Shown here one piece after another: positions 7,164-14,780 of a stretch of 27,065 bases of DNA. How positions within the stretch are numbered: position 1 is the stretch's first letter; the number at the start of each line of letters is the position of its first letter. The translations under genes were made by a program, and so were the position numbers. The notes below the pieces were generated by a model that searched no databases, had not been told where the DNA came from, and was given only the letters and a program-made list of their open reading frames with translations. The stretch is from CAZJFC01 sp964545245 (GTDB lineage: Bacteria > Pseudomonadota > Alphaproteobacteria > Rickettsiales > 21-14-0-20-44-7): NCBI GenBank assembly GCA_964545245.1, contig CAZJFC010000024.1:1-27065 (forward strand), given 5' to 3'.

Positions 7164-7553
7164 ATGAAAGGTATCATTTTTAAAATCGGTTGTGCAGTAG
7201 TAGTTTTTCTTCTTGCCAATATTGATATTAACGCGTTGGCAGAGGCAAAAAGCTGGAGGCTTAACGCAAGCATCAGTACCCGGGGCATTAATATCTCTGG
7301 TCTCCTGGGAACCGGTGGTGGCGGTGGTGGTAACATTGCCGGCGCATTATGCGAGATTGTTTACTGGTTTACTGAAGACGGTATCGGTTCTGCAATTGCC
7401 TCCCTTGCCGTAATCTTCCTCGGTATTGGCGCGTTTTTCGGTAAAGTTACCTGGGGTACAGCAGTTTTATTCGCCACTGGTATCGTCGCAATCTTTGGGT
7501 CACAACAAATTGTATCCGCTATAACTTATGGTTACGGCGGATGGGGTTGCTAA
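7164..7553 (+). CDS. virB2: VirB2-type T4SS pilin, copy 2
   Basis: The 129-residue protein is a paralogue of the upstream pilin. The segments IAGALCEIVYWFTEDGIGSAIASLAVIFLGIGAFFGKVTWGTAVLF and GIVAIFG match it position by position. An N-terminal hydrophobic stretch (residues 3-19) is followed by ALAEA, a plausible signal peptidase site. A Gly-rich run of six Gly at about 52-57 precedes the pilin core. The two Cys of copy 1 (GALC and the C-terminal GWGC) are conserved. ATG 7164 is preferred over a TTG at 7155; AAGGA (7148-7152) is a possible ribosome site. The duplicate may build a mixed pilus or be an alternative subunit. Confidence 0.85.
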   Translation: MKGIIFKIGCAVVVFLLANIDINALAEAKSWRLNASISTRGINISGLLGTGGGGGGNIAGALCEIVYWFTEDGIGSAIASLAVIFLGIGAFFGKVTWGTAVLFATGIVAIFGSQQIVSAITYGYGGWGC

Positions 7554-7628
7554 AAATTCTATTGCCAGCCAAAGGGTTTTCAACGAATTTTCTATATATG
7601 GATTTATCAAAGGATATAGTGGTCGTGA

Positions 7629-9458
7629 ATGTTAAAGAAAAAGGAAATCGATAAATCACGGGAATTCGAGCTAAACGAATTCGTTCCTTTTGCCTGCCAG
7701 TATTCCGAGAAGACCCTGATAACCAAAAACGCGGAACTTCTGCAAACAATCAAACTTTCCAACAGCGGCCATCTCAGTGATGATGATTTCAGGGAGCAGA
7801 TCATCTCTTCCCTGAATGAGTTAATAGACCCGGCCCGCTTCGCCGTGTGGATGCACACCGTAAGGACAAAACAAAAAGGCGGGGAAAATGAGGAATATAG
7901 CAACCTGCCCGCCCATGTTGATTATTTATGGAAATCGTGCCTGCCCAGCAGCCTGAAATACAAGAACCATATCTACATCACCTTCATCCGCGATTTTGCA
8001 AAAATCAACCATCTGCTCCCCCATAATTACCTGCGCAGCCTGAACCACAAAATGGAACGCAAATACCGTGATTCGCTCCTTGCCCAGCATGAGCTTGAAC
8101 TTACCGACCTTACCGATGCCTTCCTGCAGAAGCTTTCCCGCTTCAGCCCGGAACGCCTCGAAGTATATGAAGAACAGGGCAAATATTACTCCCGCCAGAT
8201 GGAATTCATCGGCAAAATCATGCATTTCAATGAGATGCGTTTTGAGCTGACCCTATGCGATTATTCCCGCAAGATCGTACCTTACGCCCTCGGTTTCAAC
8301 AATTACAGCGGCATATTCAGCTTTGTTTCCAACCATACGCGGTTTTATGGCTCCGTGCTTACTTTCAAGGAAGCGCACAACCTTCCCGCAACTGCGCTTC
8401 AGGATCTGCTGAACGTCGATACGGAAATGGTTATTTACCAATCCCTTGATTTTGCCTTCGGCAACAAGCATTGGAATGTTATACGGAAACAGGTTGAGAT
8501 CTCAGACATAAGCCACAGCCGGGAACTGAACAATATCGTCCAGCTTGAGCAAAAAACCAAAAAGGATTTCGTCCTCCAGCAAACCGGGCTTATTATCGCA
8601 AATGACTCACAGCAAGCGCTTTCCGCCGCGCTTAAGGAAGTAAACCAGATATTTTCAGACCTTGGCATAATCTCATTCAATGAAGATGTCCGTATCGAAG
8701 GCTCTTACTGGTCTTCCCTGCCCGCCAATTTCAGCTTCATGCGCCGCCAGCACTCCGTCACGCGGGAAAACATCGCTCCGTTTACCAGCTTCGGCAGCGA
8801 CAAATTCACCCTTGTCGATGATTGCATGTTCGGCGACCCGATCACATTCTTTGAGGATTCAAACGGCTTTCCGCACGCGCTCCACTTCCTGAACAGCGGC
8901 CAAAGCAACACCCTCCTGATTTCAAAAGAGCCGGAAAAACGGCATTTCCTTGCCAATTTGCTGGCCGCGCAATCTGCCAAGCTGGGCGCGCAGGTAATAT
9001 ATTATGACGCCTATAACAGGTATGAAAACCTCATCAGGAATATTGGCGGGATTTATTTTAATACGCCGGATATGGAAAAAATCCGCGCACAGCTTAACGG
9101 CCAGAAAAGCGTTATTGTTTTCAACTCCATCAGCCATATCCTGCAATCGGAATCCGGCCATGAGTTCTTCACGAATTTCATTGATGCGGTGAACGACCAG
9201 AACGCAGTGGTTATTTCCTGCGCCGATTATTCAGATAATTGCGAGGCGCTTCTGCCCAATTTCCGCACGCAGTTCTTCACCGGCGGCGAGATTGAGCCTT
9301 ACGCAAACCATTTTGACATTTTTGAAGACGAGATTGATATCATCAATTTCCTTGGTGAAGCCAATCTTTACCTGAAAGAAGGCTATAGCGAGCTGGTGCT
9401 GAAATTCAATCCACCGGAGAAGCTGGTTAACATATTGCTTGGCGGAACCACGGCATGA
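7629..9458 (+). CDS. virB4: VirB4-like protein, truncated and without Walker motifs
   Basis: The 609-residue protein follows the VirB4/CagE plan: an N-terminal membrane-docking region, then the conserved junction PHALHFLNSGQSNTLLIS (415-432), AQSAKLGAQVIYYDAYNRYENLIRNIGG (447-474) and, near the end, NDQNAVVISCADYSDN. The Walker A (GxxGxGKT) place reads ISKEPEKR (431-438). The Walker B place reads VIVFNSISHIL (495-505) in place of the usual DE. Only about 60 residues separate the two sites, where the family usually has near 200, and the whole chain is well below the usual size near 800. The frame is intact and starts at ATG 7629, just after an in-frame stop. Its last four bases overlap virB6 as ATGA. 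It is probably a structural pseudo-ATPase. Confidence 0.8.
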   Translation: MLKKKEIDKSREFELNEFVPFACQYSEKTLITKNAELLQTIKLSNSGHLSDDDFREQIISSLNELIDPARFAVWMHTVRTKQKGGENEEYSNLPAHVDYLWKSCLPSSLKYKNHIYITFIRDFAKINHLLPHNYLRSLNHKMERKYRDSLLAQHELELTDLTDAFLQKLSRFSPERLEVYEEQGKYYSRQMEFIGKIMHFNEMRFELTLCDYSRKIVPYALGFNNYSGIFSFVSNHTRFYGSVLTFKEAHNLPATALQDLLNVDTEMVIYQSLDFAFGNKHWNVIRKQVEISDISHSRELNNIVQLEQKTKKDFVLQQTGLIIANDSQQALSAALKEVNQIFSDLGIISFNEDVRIEGSYWSSLPANFSFMRRQHSVTRENIAPFTSFGSDKFTLVDDCMFGDPITFFEDSNGFPHALHFLNSGQSNTLLISKEPEKRHFLANLLAAQSAKLGAQVIYYDAYNRYENLIRNIGGIYFNTPDMEKIRAQLNGQKSVIVFNSISHILQSESGHEFFTNFIDAVNDQNAVVISCADYSDNCEALLPNFRTQFFTGGEIEPYANHFDIFEDEIDIINFLGEANLYLKEGYSELVLKFNPPEKLVNILLGGTTA

Positions 9459-10813
9459 GGAACCATATAGCATTCATGATATTCATCATGGCGCTGGCAC
9501 TGGCCCCGGAAGCGGCGCATGCCCTTGGCCAGGCTTTCATGATCAATGTCGATTTATTCGGCAGTTGCAACAGCATCGGCACAGTGTTTGATTCCCCGTG
9601 CTCCCTCAACCTTGAGGATGGCGTTGCTTCCGCGATCTCCTGCCGGGTGATAAAGGCCGTCAACAGCGGTGTTATCCCGATCATCTGCAATATCATTGAT
9701 AACCCCGACTACCAGACCATGCTGAACGCCCTGCTCACGCTTTACGTTATCATCTGGGGCATAATGATAATCGGCGGCATTACGCAAGCCAAATTCGGCA
9801 TTGTCATGATAAGGCTGCTAAAGGCCGCAATCATATACGCGCTGGCCTCCAATGCCTCGTTTTATTTCAACCATGTTTATACTTTCGTCATGCTCGCCCC
9901 GCAGGAGGTCGTAAAAATCATGCTGGATACGGCAGGGCAAGAGCAGGACGATTTCTTCAAATATATCGACCAGGGTATTTTCAGCATATTCAACAACCTG
10001 TTCTATCCTGAAGTCCAGTCAGCCGAAGGCAGTTCATACCAGAAAATGGATTTACGTATTGTCGTGCTTGTCCTTGCCGCATGGAAACTGGTTCCCGGCG
10101 TTGGCGGATACATCTTCGCGCTGTTCTATATCGTGGTGTTCGGCTGGTTGTTCGCCTTCATCACCGTGGTCGTGCGTTACATACTTGCCCTGATGATACT
10201 GAACTTCCTGCTGGTGATGGGCCCGATATTCATCCCGACATTCCTTTTCGACAGGTCAAAATTCCTTGGCGAGGAATGGATGAGGATGATGATAAACTTC
10301 ATGATACAGATAATCATCGTGGTTGCGTTCATCCTGATGGTCCAGGAGTTCTTCACCGCCTTTATCAATTTCATCAAAATGGGCATGAACGAAACCGTGC
10401 TTAATAAGGATTTTAACTATTCCATGCAGCAATATGGCGCGGATTTTGGCCGGGTCGAGAAAGAGCTGGGAACAACCTTCGCCACTTCCGAGCAATATGT
10501 CAGCCAGCTTGAAAAACCGGACGGGGTCGAAACAACCGAGGACTTCATAAAATGGTTCTTCTTCCAGCTTATTGTCATGGCCACTATTTCCGTCCTGACC
10601 TTCAGCTTCATGAAAGATGTCGTCCCTTACATCGGCGCGACACTTTCTTCCAACTTCAAATTCCTCAGCGCCTTCGCGCAGGGCACAAATGAAGGCATGC
10701 TGCAAATGGGCAAAGCGCCGACGCGGATGAAACTCTTTAACCAGAACGGCGGCGGCAACGGCAAAGCCAGACAACCGGATAAACACGGTGCAACAGTCGT
10801 TAGTGACACTTAA
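9455..10813 (+). CDS. virB6: VirB6/TrbL-type inner-membrane T4SS channel protein
   Basis: The 452-residue polytopic protein begins with a signal-like hydrophobic segment (6-24, ending AHA). Further membrane segments lie at about 88-108, 115-138, 201-235, 238-262, 278-300 and 366-385. The VirB6 core is at 210-300: WKLVPGVGGYIFALFYIVVF, then LLVMGPIFIPTFLFDRSKFLGEEWMRMMINF, with the conserved Gly-Pro and Trp. Four Cys lie in the first periplasmic stretch (38-78). The start overlaps the virB4 stop in an ATGA arrangement, so it is translationally coupled. The soluble Gly/Lys-rich tail after 420 is short, unlike the giant C-terminal extensions of some rickettsial VirB6 paralogues. Confidence 0.88.
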   Translation: MRNHIAFMIFIMALALAPEAAHALGQAFMINVDLFGSCNSIGTVFDSPCSLNLEDGVASAISCRVIKAVNSGVIPIICNIIDNPDYQTMLNALLTLYVIIWGIMIIGGITQAKFGIVMIRLLKAAIIYALASNASFYFNHVYTFVMLAPQEVVKIMLDTAGQEQDDFFKYIDQGIFSIFNNLFYPEVQSAEGSSYQKMDLRIVVLVLAAWKLVPGVGGYIFALFYIVVFGWLFAFITVVVRYILALMILNFLLVMGPIFIPTFLFDRSKFLGEEWMRMMINFMIQIIIVVAFILMVQEFFTAFINFIKMGMNETVLNKDFNYSMQQYGADFGRVEKELGTTFATSEQYVSQLEKPDGVETTEDFIKWFFFQLIVMATISVLTFSFMKDVVPYIGATLSSNFKFLSAFAQGTNEGMLQMGKAPTRMKLFNQNGGGNGKARQPDKHGATVVSDT

Positions 10814-10920
10814 TGCCGGATTTGGGGAAAACTTCACACTTTCTGCAATTTTATTGCCGGATTGTAATAAAATATTCAAATTCAATTGCTAAAAGGTTTA
10901 TTTATTTGTAGGTCTTGCTA

Positions 10921-11625
10921 ATGGCAAAAAAGAAAGCAGATAAGGCTCCGCTCCATGAGATCAACTGGTATGCGGACAAGTACCAGTCAGTTGTTGTTTG
11001 GAGCGGTTGGCTGTTCCTTATTACTGTCCTTGCGCTTGCCGGTGTGATTGTTACCCAGTTCTCGGCCTCGCACATATATCCCCTGAAATCGGTCGAGCCT
11101 TTCGTTGTCCAGATTGACGAGAAAAGTGGTGCGGTAGAACTTGTCGAGAGCCGCTCGCTCAAGGAATACAGCGCGAATGAGGCGCTACTCCGCCATTTCG
11201 CGGTTTCGTATATTCAGGCGCGTGAAAGATATAATTTCTACACCTTCAAGGAAGATATCAACCAGGTGCGCGTCATGTCCGACCGCGACGTCATGTTCTC
11301 CTACAGGCAGGAGATCAGCCCGGACAACCCGCAAAGCCCGCTGAACAAGTTCGGCACCACAATGGAGCGCCGCCTTTATACCAAGAGTTTCACCTTCCTT
11401 AACAAAAACACCTCCCTTGGCCAGAGCCAGGTCCAGGCCACCATGATTGTTCAGGAAATCGGACAGGGACGCATGCCCCAGCAATATGTCATGACCGTGA
11501 CTTTGACCTGCGTGTTTGACCCTAATTTCGTGCCGGGTGATGAGGACAGGATCCTTAACCCTCTCGGCTTCAAAGTAGTTGCTTATAGAACAGATAAAGA
11601 TATAGCTATACTTGGGAAAAGTTAA
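10921..11625 (+). CDS. virB8: VirB8 inner-membrane T4SS assembly factor
   Basis: The 234-residue bitopic protein has a short cytoplasmic N-terminus with NWY (15-17), a membrane helix (about 25-46) and a periplasmic NTF2-like domain. The signature ILNPLGFKVVAYRTD (211-225) near the C-terminus is diagnostic of VirB8, with NPLG as the NPxG motif. RERYNFYTFKEDINQVRVMS (101-120) is the usual helix after YIQARE. VirB8 links VirB6, VirB9 and VirB10. ATG 10921 is chosen over an upstream TTG at 10915. The 107-bp gap before it is the largest break inside the cluster and could hold an internal promoter, but no convincing one is seen. Confidence 0.93.
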   Translation: MAKKKADKAPLHEINWYADKYQSVVVWSGWLFLITVLALAGVIVTQFSASHIYPLKSVEPFVVQIDEKSGAVELVESRSLKEYSANEALLRHFAVSYIQARERYNFYTFKEDINQVRVMSDRDVMFSYRQEISPDNPQSPLNKFGTTMERRLYTKSFTFLNKNTSLGQSQVQATMIVQEIGQGRMPQQYVMTVTLTCVFDPNFVPGDEDRILNPLGFKVVAYRTDKDIAILGKS

Positions 11626-11646
11626 TTAGAGGAGAAAGGAGAATAA

Positions 11647-12540
11647 ATGAAACCAGGCTCAAAAATATTAGCGTTCCTTGCCGCTTTCCTAGTTATCGCA
11701 CCTGCGTTTTCCCCGGCAAATGCTGCCAGCCAGATTCCGGTTGAGTCCGACGCAAGAATCAGAACCGTCGTGTATAACGACAACGAAGTATATACCTTTA
11801 TCACGCGCCACGGCTTCCAGTCGCATATCGAATTCGGCCTTGACGAAAATATCGAAACAATCTCGGTCGGTGACGCAATCGGCTGGCAGATAACCCCGGC
11901 GGGCAGGAGGATTTTCGTTAAACCGCTGCAACGTAACGGCATTACAAACCTTACCGTTATCACTAACCGCCATTCCTACCAGTTTGAACTGGTTGCGACC
12001 GACTCCAGCGGCAGAAGCTCAAACCATGCTTATGTAATGCGTTTCTACTATCCTGACCTCAGCAGCACAGCCCAGATTTCTATTGAAGACCGCACACGCG
12101 GCTCGCTGCGCCCGGTTTCCCCTACCTCTATCCCGGAAATTCCGCCACCTCCGGTTTACACGCCTCCTCCGATCCCTGCGCCGCCGCTACCGGCCGGAAC
12201 TTTTGCGCCGCCGGAGGCACCGCCGGCCATCCCGGCTTCAGAACAAATCTATAACTTTGATTATACGCTCACCGGTCCGGGCGATATCGCCCCTACAAAA
12301 ATTTATGATGACGGCAGGTCAACCTTTTTTGAGCTTCCGCCGACTGCGGCAGGCAACCTTGAGTTTGCGCTTGTGACGCCGGACGGTACCGAAGTCCCGG
12401 TTCTTGCCCGCCAGAACGGCAATAAAATGGTCATTGACCAGATTGCGGGGAAAATCACGATAAGGAAGGATTCGAGCCTCATCTGCATTTATAATGAGAG
12501 GATTCTTTCATTACCACCAACAGCAAGCTTAGGACGATGA
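11647..12540 (+). CDS. virB9: VirB9 outer-membrane core component
   Basis: The 297-residue periplasmic protein has a clear signal peptide (hydrophobic 7-20, cleavage probably after AxA near 25-27). It has an N-terminal beta domain (YNDNEVYTFITRHGFQSHIEFG ... PAGRRIFVKPLQ), a Pro-rich linker (about 159-198) and the C-terminal CagX/VirB9 domain that ends IRKDSSLICIYNERIL. The start has a strong ribosome site, AGGAG at 11637-11641, 5 bases before ATG. The stop overlaps the virB10 start in ATGA. It is expected to form the outer-membrane ring with VirB10 and a VirB7 lipoprotein; no VirB7 gene is visible next to it. Confidence 0.93.
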   Translation: MKPGSKILAFLAAFLVIAPAFSPANAASQIPVESDARIRTVVYNDNEVYTFITRHGFQSHIEFGLDENIETISVGDAIGWQITPAGRRIFVKPLQRNGITNLTVITNRHSYQFELVATDSSGRSSNHAYVMRFYYPDLSSTAQISIEDRTRGSLRPVSPTSIPEIPPPPVYTPPPIPAPPLPAGTFAPPEAPPAIPASEQIYNFDYTLTGPGDIAPTKIYDDGRSTFFELPPTAAGNLEFALVTPDGTEVPVLARQNGNKMVIDQIAGKITIRKDSSLICIYNERILSLPPTASLGR

Positions 12541-13676
12541 ACGACGAAACCAGAAACCCTCAGGACCTTCCTCCCGAAGACGTTTATCAGGAGCAGCAGG
12601 ATAGCCCGGCAGTTGCCGCCACGCCTGCCAAGAATTTCGTTTTCCTTGTGATCTTTCTTGGTGTTGTTGTCCTTATCGTCTGGCTTTTCGTCGGCGGAAA
12701 AGAAAAACCACGGCCTGAAGAGGAAACCATCAAATCACGCACTGTCACAGGCCGGAGCCGCCCTATCCCGGTCATTACCCCTCCTGAAATCATTGATTTG
12801 CCTCCTCCCGTCCCCCCCAGGATTGAACCCGCGCCGGTGGAAGTGCCGGTCAGCCCTTTTGACGCAAGCAAAAGCCCTGAAACCGTCAGAAGGTTCAAAT
12901 CCGGTATGCTGGTTACCAGCGGCATTCTGGGCGGAACCAGCCTTGGTTCGAGGGAAATTAATGACAACGACCCTAATGTCGGGTTTGCAGATTCATTCCA
13001 CAATCAGGCGGAATCCCCATTTGCAAAAGCCCGCAGCCTTGGCGATACCGGCCGTCTTATCACTCAGGGCAAAATCATTGAATCCATCCTTGAAACCCCG
13101 ATAAATACCGATGTACCGGGAATGATACGCGCAATCGTAAGCCGCGATATTTACGCGGAATCAGGCCGCAAGATCCTCATCCCAAAAGGCTCACGTCTGG
13201 TCGGGACATATAATAACTTCGTAATCCGTGGCAATAAGCGGGTGAATGTAATCTGGTCACGCGTTATCCGGCCTGATGGAATCGACGTGATGGTCCGCTC
13301 GCCGGGCGTTGACCAGCTTGGCCGCGCAGGTGTCGCCGGTGAAGTTGACAATAAATACGCGGAGATTTTCGCCAGCGCATTTCTGGTCAGCGCGATCAAC
13401 ATTGCCATCGGCGTGGGCGTCGACGCAATTGAAGATGACCGTATCACCGAAACAACCAATACTGACGGTAGCACTACAAGAAGCACAAGCTCCAAGCATG
13501 AAGCGGCTGTCCGGGCGGTTGACCTGTTCGGGAATGCCGGTAAGAACCTGGTTGACGGGTTCATGAACCTTAAGCCAACCATTACCATTGATCAGGGAAC
13601 CAGGGTTAATGTTTTTGTTAACCGCGACCTTGTATTCCCTACCAACATGACCGGCGAAGTCAGGATTATCCAATAG
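12537..13676 (+). CDS. virB10: VirB10/TrbI scaffold protein
   Basis: The 379-residue protein spans the envelope. It has a cytoplasmic tail, one inner-membrane helix (about 33-53, FVFLVIFLGVVVLIVWLFVGG), a Pro-rich periplasmic stretch (about 59-107) and the C-terminal TrbI beta-barrel domain (about 190-379). The barrel motifs GMIRAIVSRDIYAESGRKILIPKGSRLVGTYN and VIWSRVIRPDGIDVMVRSPGVDQLGRAGVAGEVDN are clear. The following hydrophobic segment (276-296) is the antenna helix that reaches the outer membrane. It begins in an ATGA overlap with virB9. The length is typical and no key motif is missing. Confidence 0.94.
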   Translation: MNDETRNPQDLPPEDVYQEQQDSPAVAATPAKNFVFLVIFLGVVVLIVWLFVGGKEKPRPEEETIKSRTVTGRSRPIPVITPPEIIDLPPPVPPRIEPAPVEVPVSPFDASKSPETVRRFKSGMLVTSGILGGTSLGSREINDNDPNVGFADSFHNQAESPFAKARSLGDTGRLITQGKIIESILETPINTDVPGMIRAIVSRDIYAESGRKILIPKGSRLVGTYNNFVIRGNKRVNVIWSRVIRPDGIDVMVRSPGVDQLGRAGVAGEVDNKYAEIFASAFLVSAINIAIGVGVDAIEDDRITETTNTDGSTTRSTSSKHEAAVRAVDLFGNAGKNLVDGFMNLKPTITIDQGTRVNVFVNRDLVFPTNMTGEVRIIQ

Positions 13677-13693
13677 CTAAGACAGGCATTTAA

Positions 13694-14686
13694 ATGAGCT
13701 ACAAGGCACTTGAAACATATCTTATTCCCTTAAAGCGCATATTTGATTTGCCTAATGTAAGCGAAATTTCCATTAACCGCCCGAAAGAGGCCTGGGTTGA
13801 GATTAAGGGCGAGATGCACCGCGAGGAAATCCCCGAATTCGACCTTGAACACCTTAAGGCGCTTGGCCGCCTTGTCGCGCAATCCACCGAGCAGAAAGTC
13901 AGCGAGGAAACCCCGGTGCTTTCCGCCACCCTTCCTGAAGGTTACCGTATACAGGTTATTTTCCCGCCTGCCTGCGAACCCAGAACCGTCGTGATGTCTA
14001 TCAGGAAACAGACCATCATGAACATGAACCTTGATGATTATGAGGGGATTGGCGCGTTCCAGAGCACCGTAACACAGGAAAACGAAGACGCCCTCAACAT
14101 TGAGCTTAGCCAGTTGCTTGACAAAGGCGAGATCAAGCAATTCCTCAAAACAGCAATCAAAGGACGCAAAAACATAATTATCAGCGGCGGTACCTCAACC
14201 GGTAAGACTACATTCATGAACGCGGCGCTTAAGGAAATTCCCAAAATCGAACGGCTGATTACGGTGGAAGACGCACGCGAGATTAACCTCACTGAATTCC
14301 CTAACCATGTGCATCTTGTGGCAAGCCGCGGCGGGCAAGGCCGTGCCCAGGTCACCACGCAGGATTTAATTGAGGCTTGCCTCCGTCTCCGCCCTGACCG
14401 CATTATCGTGGGCGAATTGCGCGGGCGTGAGGCGTTCAGCTTCATGCGCGCCGTCAATACCGGCCACCCCGGCTCAATTTCAACACTTCACGCGGATTCC
14501 CCCCGCCTCGCCTTTGAACAGCTTACACTCATGGTCATGCAGGCCGGGCTGGGGCTGGACAGGGGGCAGATCCAGGAATATATCAGCAGCATTATCAATA
14601 TTGTCGTGCAGCTCAAGCGCGGCCCCGGCGGCCAGCGCTATGTCTCCGAGGTATATTTCAGGGAAAGGACCGGCCAAAAAAACTAG
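13694..14686 (+). CDS. virB11: VirB11 secretion traffic ATPase
   Basis: The 330-residue hexameric ATPase acts at the cytoplasmic face. Walker A is GGTSTGKT (165-172), the Asp box is TVEDAREINL (190-199), Walker B is RIIVGELRGREAF (236-248), and the His box is around GHPGSISTLHADSP (257-270). All catalytic elements are present, in contrast to the VirB4 of this cluster. The N-terminal domain reads SEISINRPKEAWVEIKGEM as in VirB11/HP0525. It lies 17 bp after virB10, with only a weak ribosome-site candidate. Confidence 0.96.
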   Translation: MSYKALETYLIPLKRIFDLPNVSEISINRPKEAWVEIKGEMHREEIPEFDLEHLKALGRLVAQSTEQKVSEETPVLSATLPEGYRIQVIFPPACEPRTVVMSIRKQTIMNMNLDDYEGIGAFQSTVTQENEDALNIELSQLLDKGEIKQFLKTAIKGRKNIIISGGTSTGKTTFMNAALKEIPKIERLITVEDAREINLTEFPNHVHLVASRGGQGRAQVTTQDLIEACLRLRPDRIIVGELRGREAFSFMRAVNTGHPGSISTLHADSPRLAFEQLTLMVMQAGLGLDRGQIQEYISSIINIVVQLKRGPGGQRYVSEVYFRERTGQKN

Positions 14687-14780
14687 TATAATCCGACATA
14701 GATTAGCTAATTGTTGATTTATCGGGCGGCTTGGGGCATGATTCCCCCTCAATAATTAAAGTTTTGGAACACTATAAATT

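Noticed and set aside
7656..7682. Inverted repeat GAATTCG...CGAATTC in the first codons of virB4
   Set aside because: It is short, lies in coding sequence and can be explained by codon choice; no evidence for control of translation.
10813..10862. Near-direct repeat TGCCGGATT in the gap before virB8
   Set aside because: Two 9-base copies without a symmetric layout or a clear promoter; not enough to call a site.
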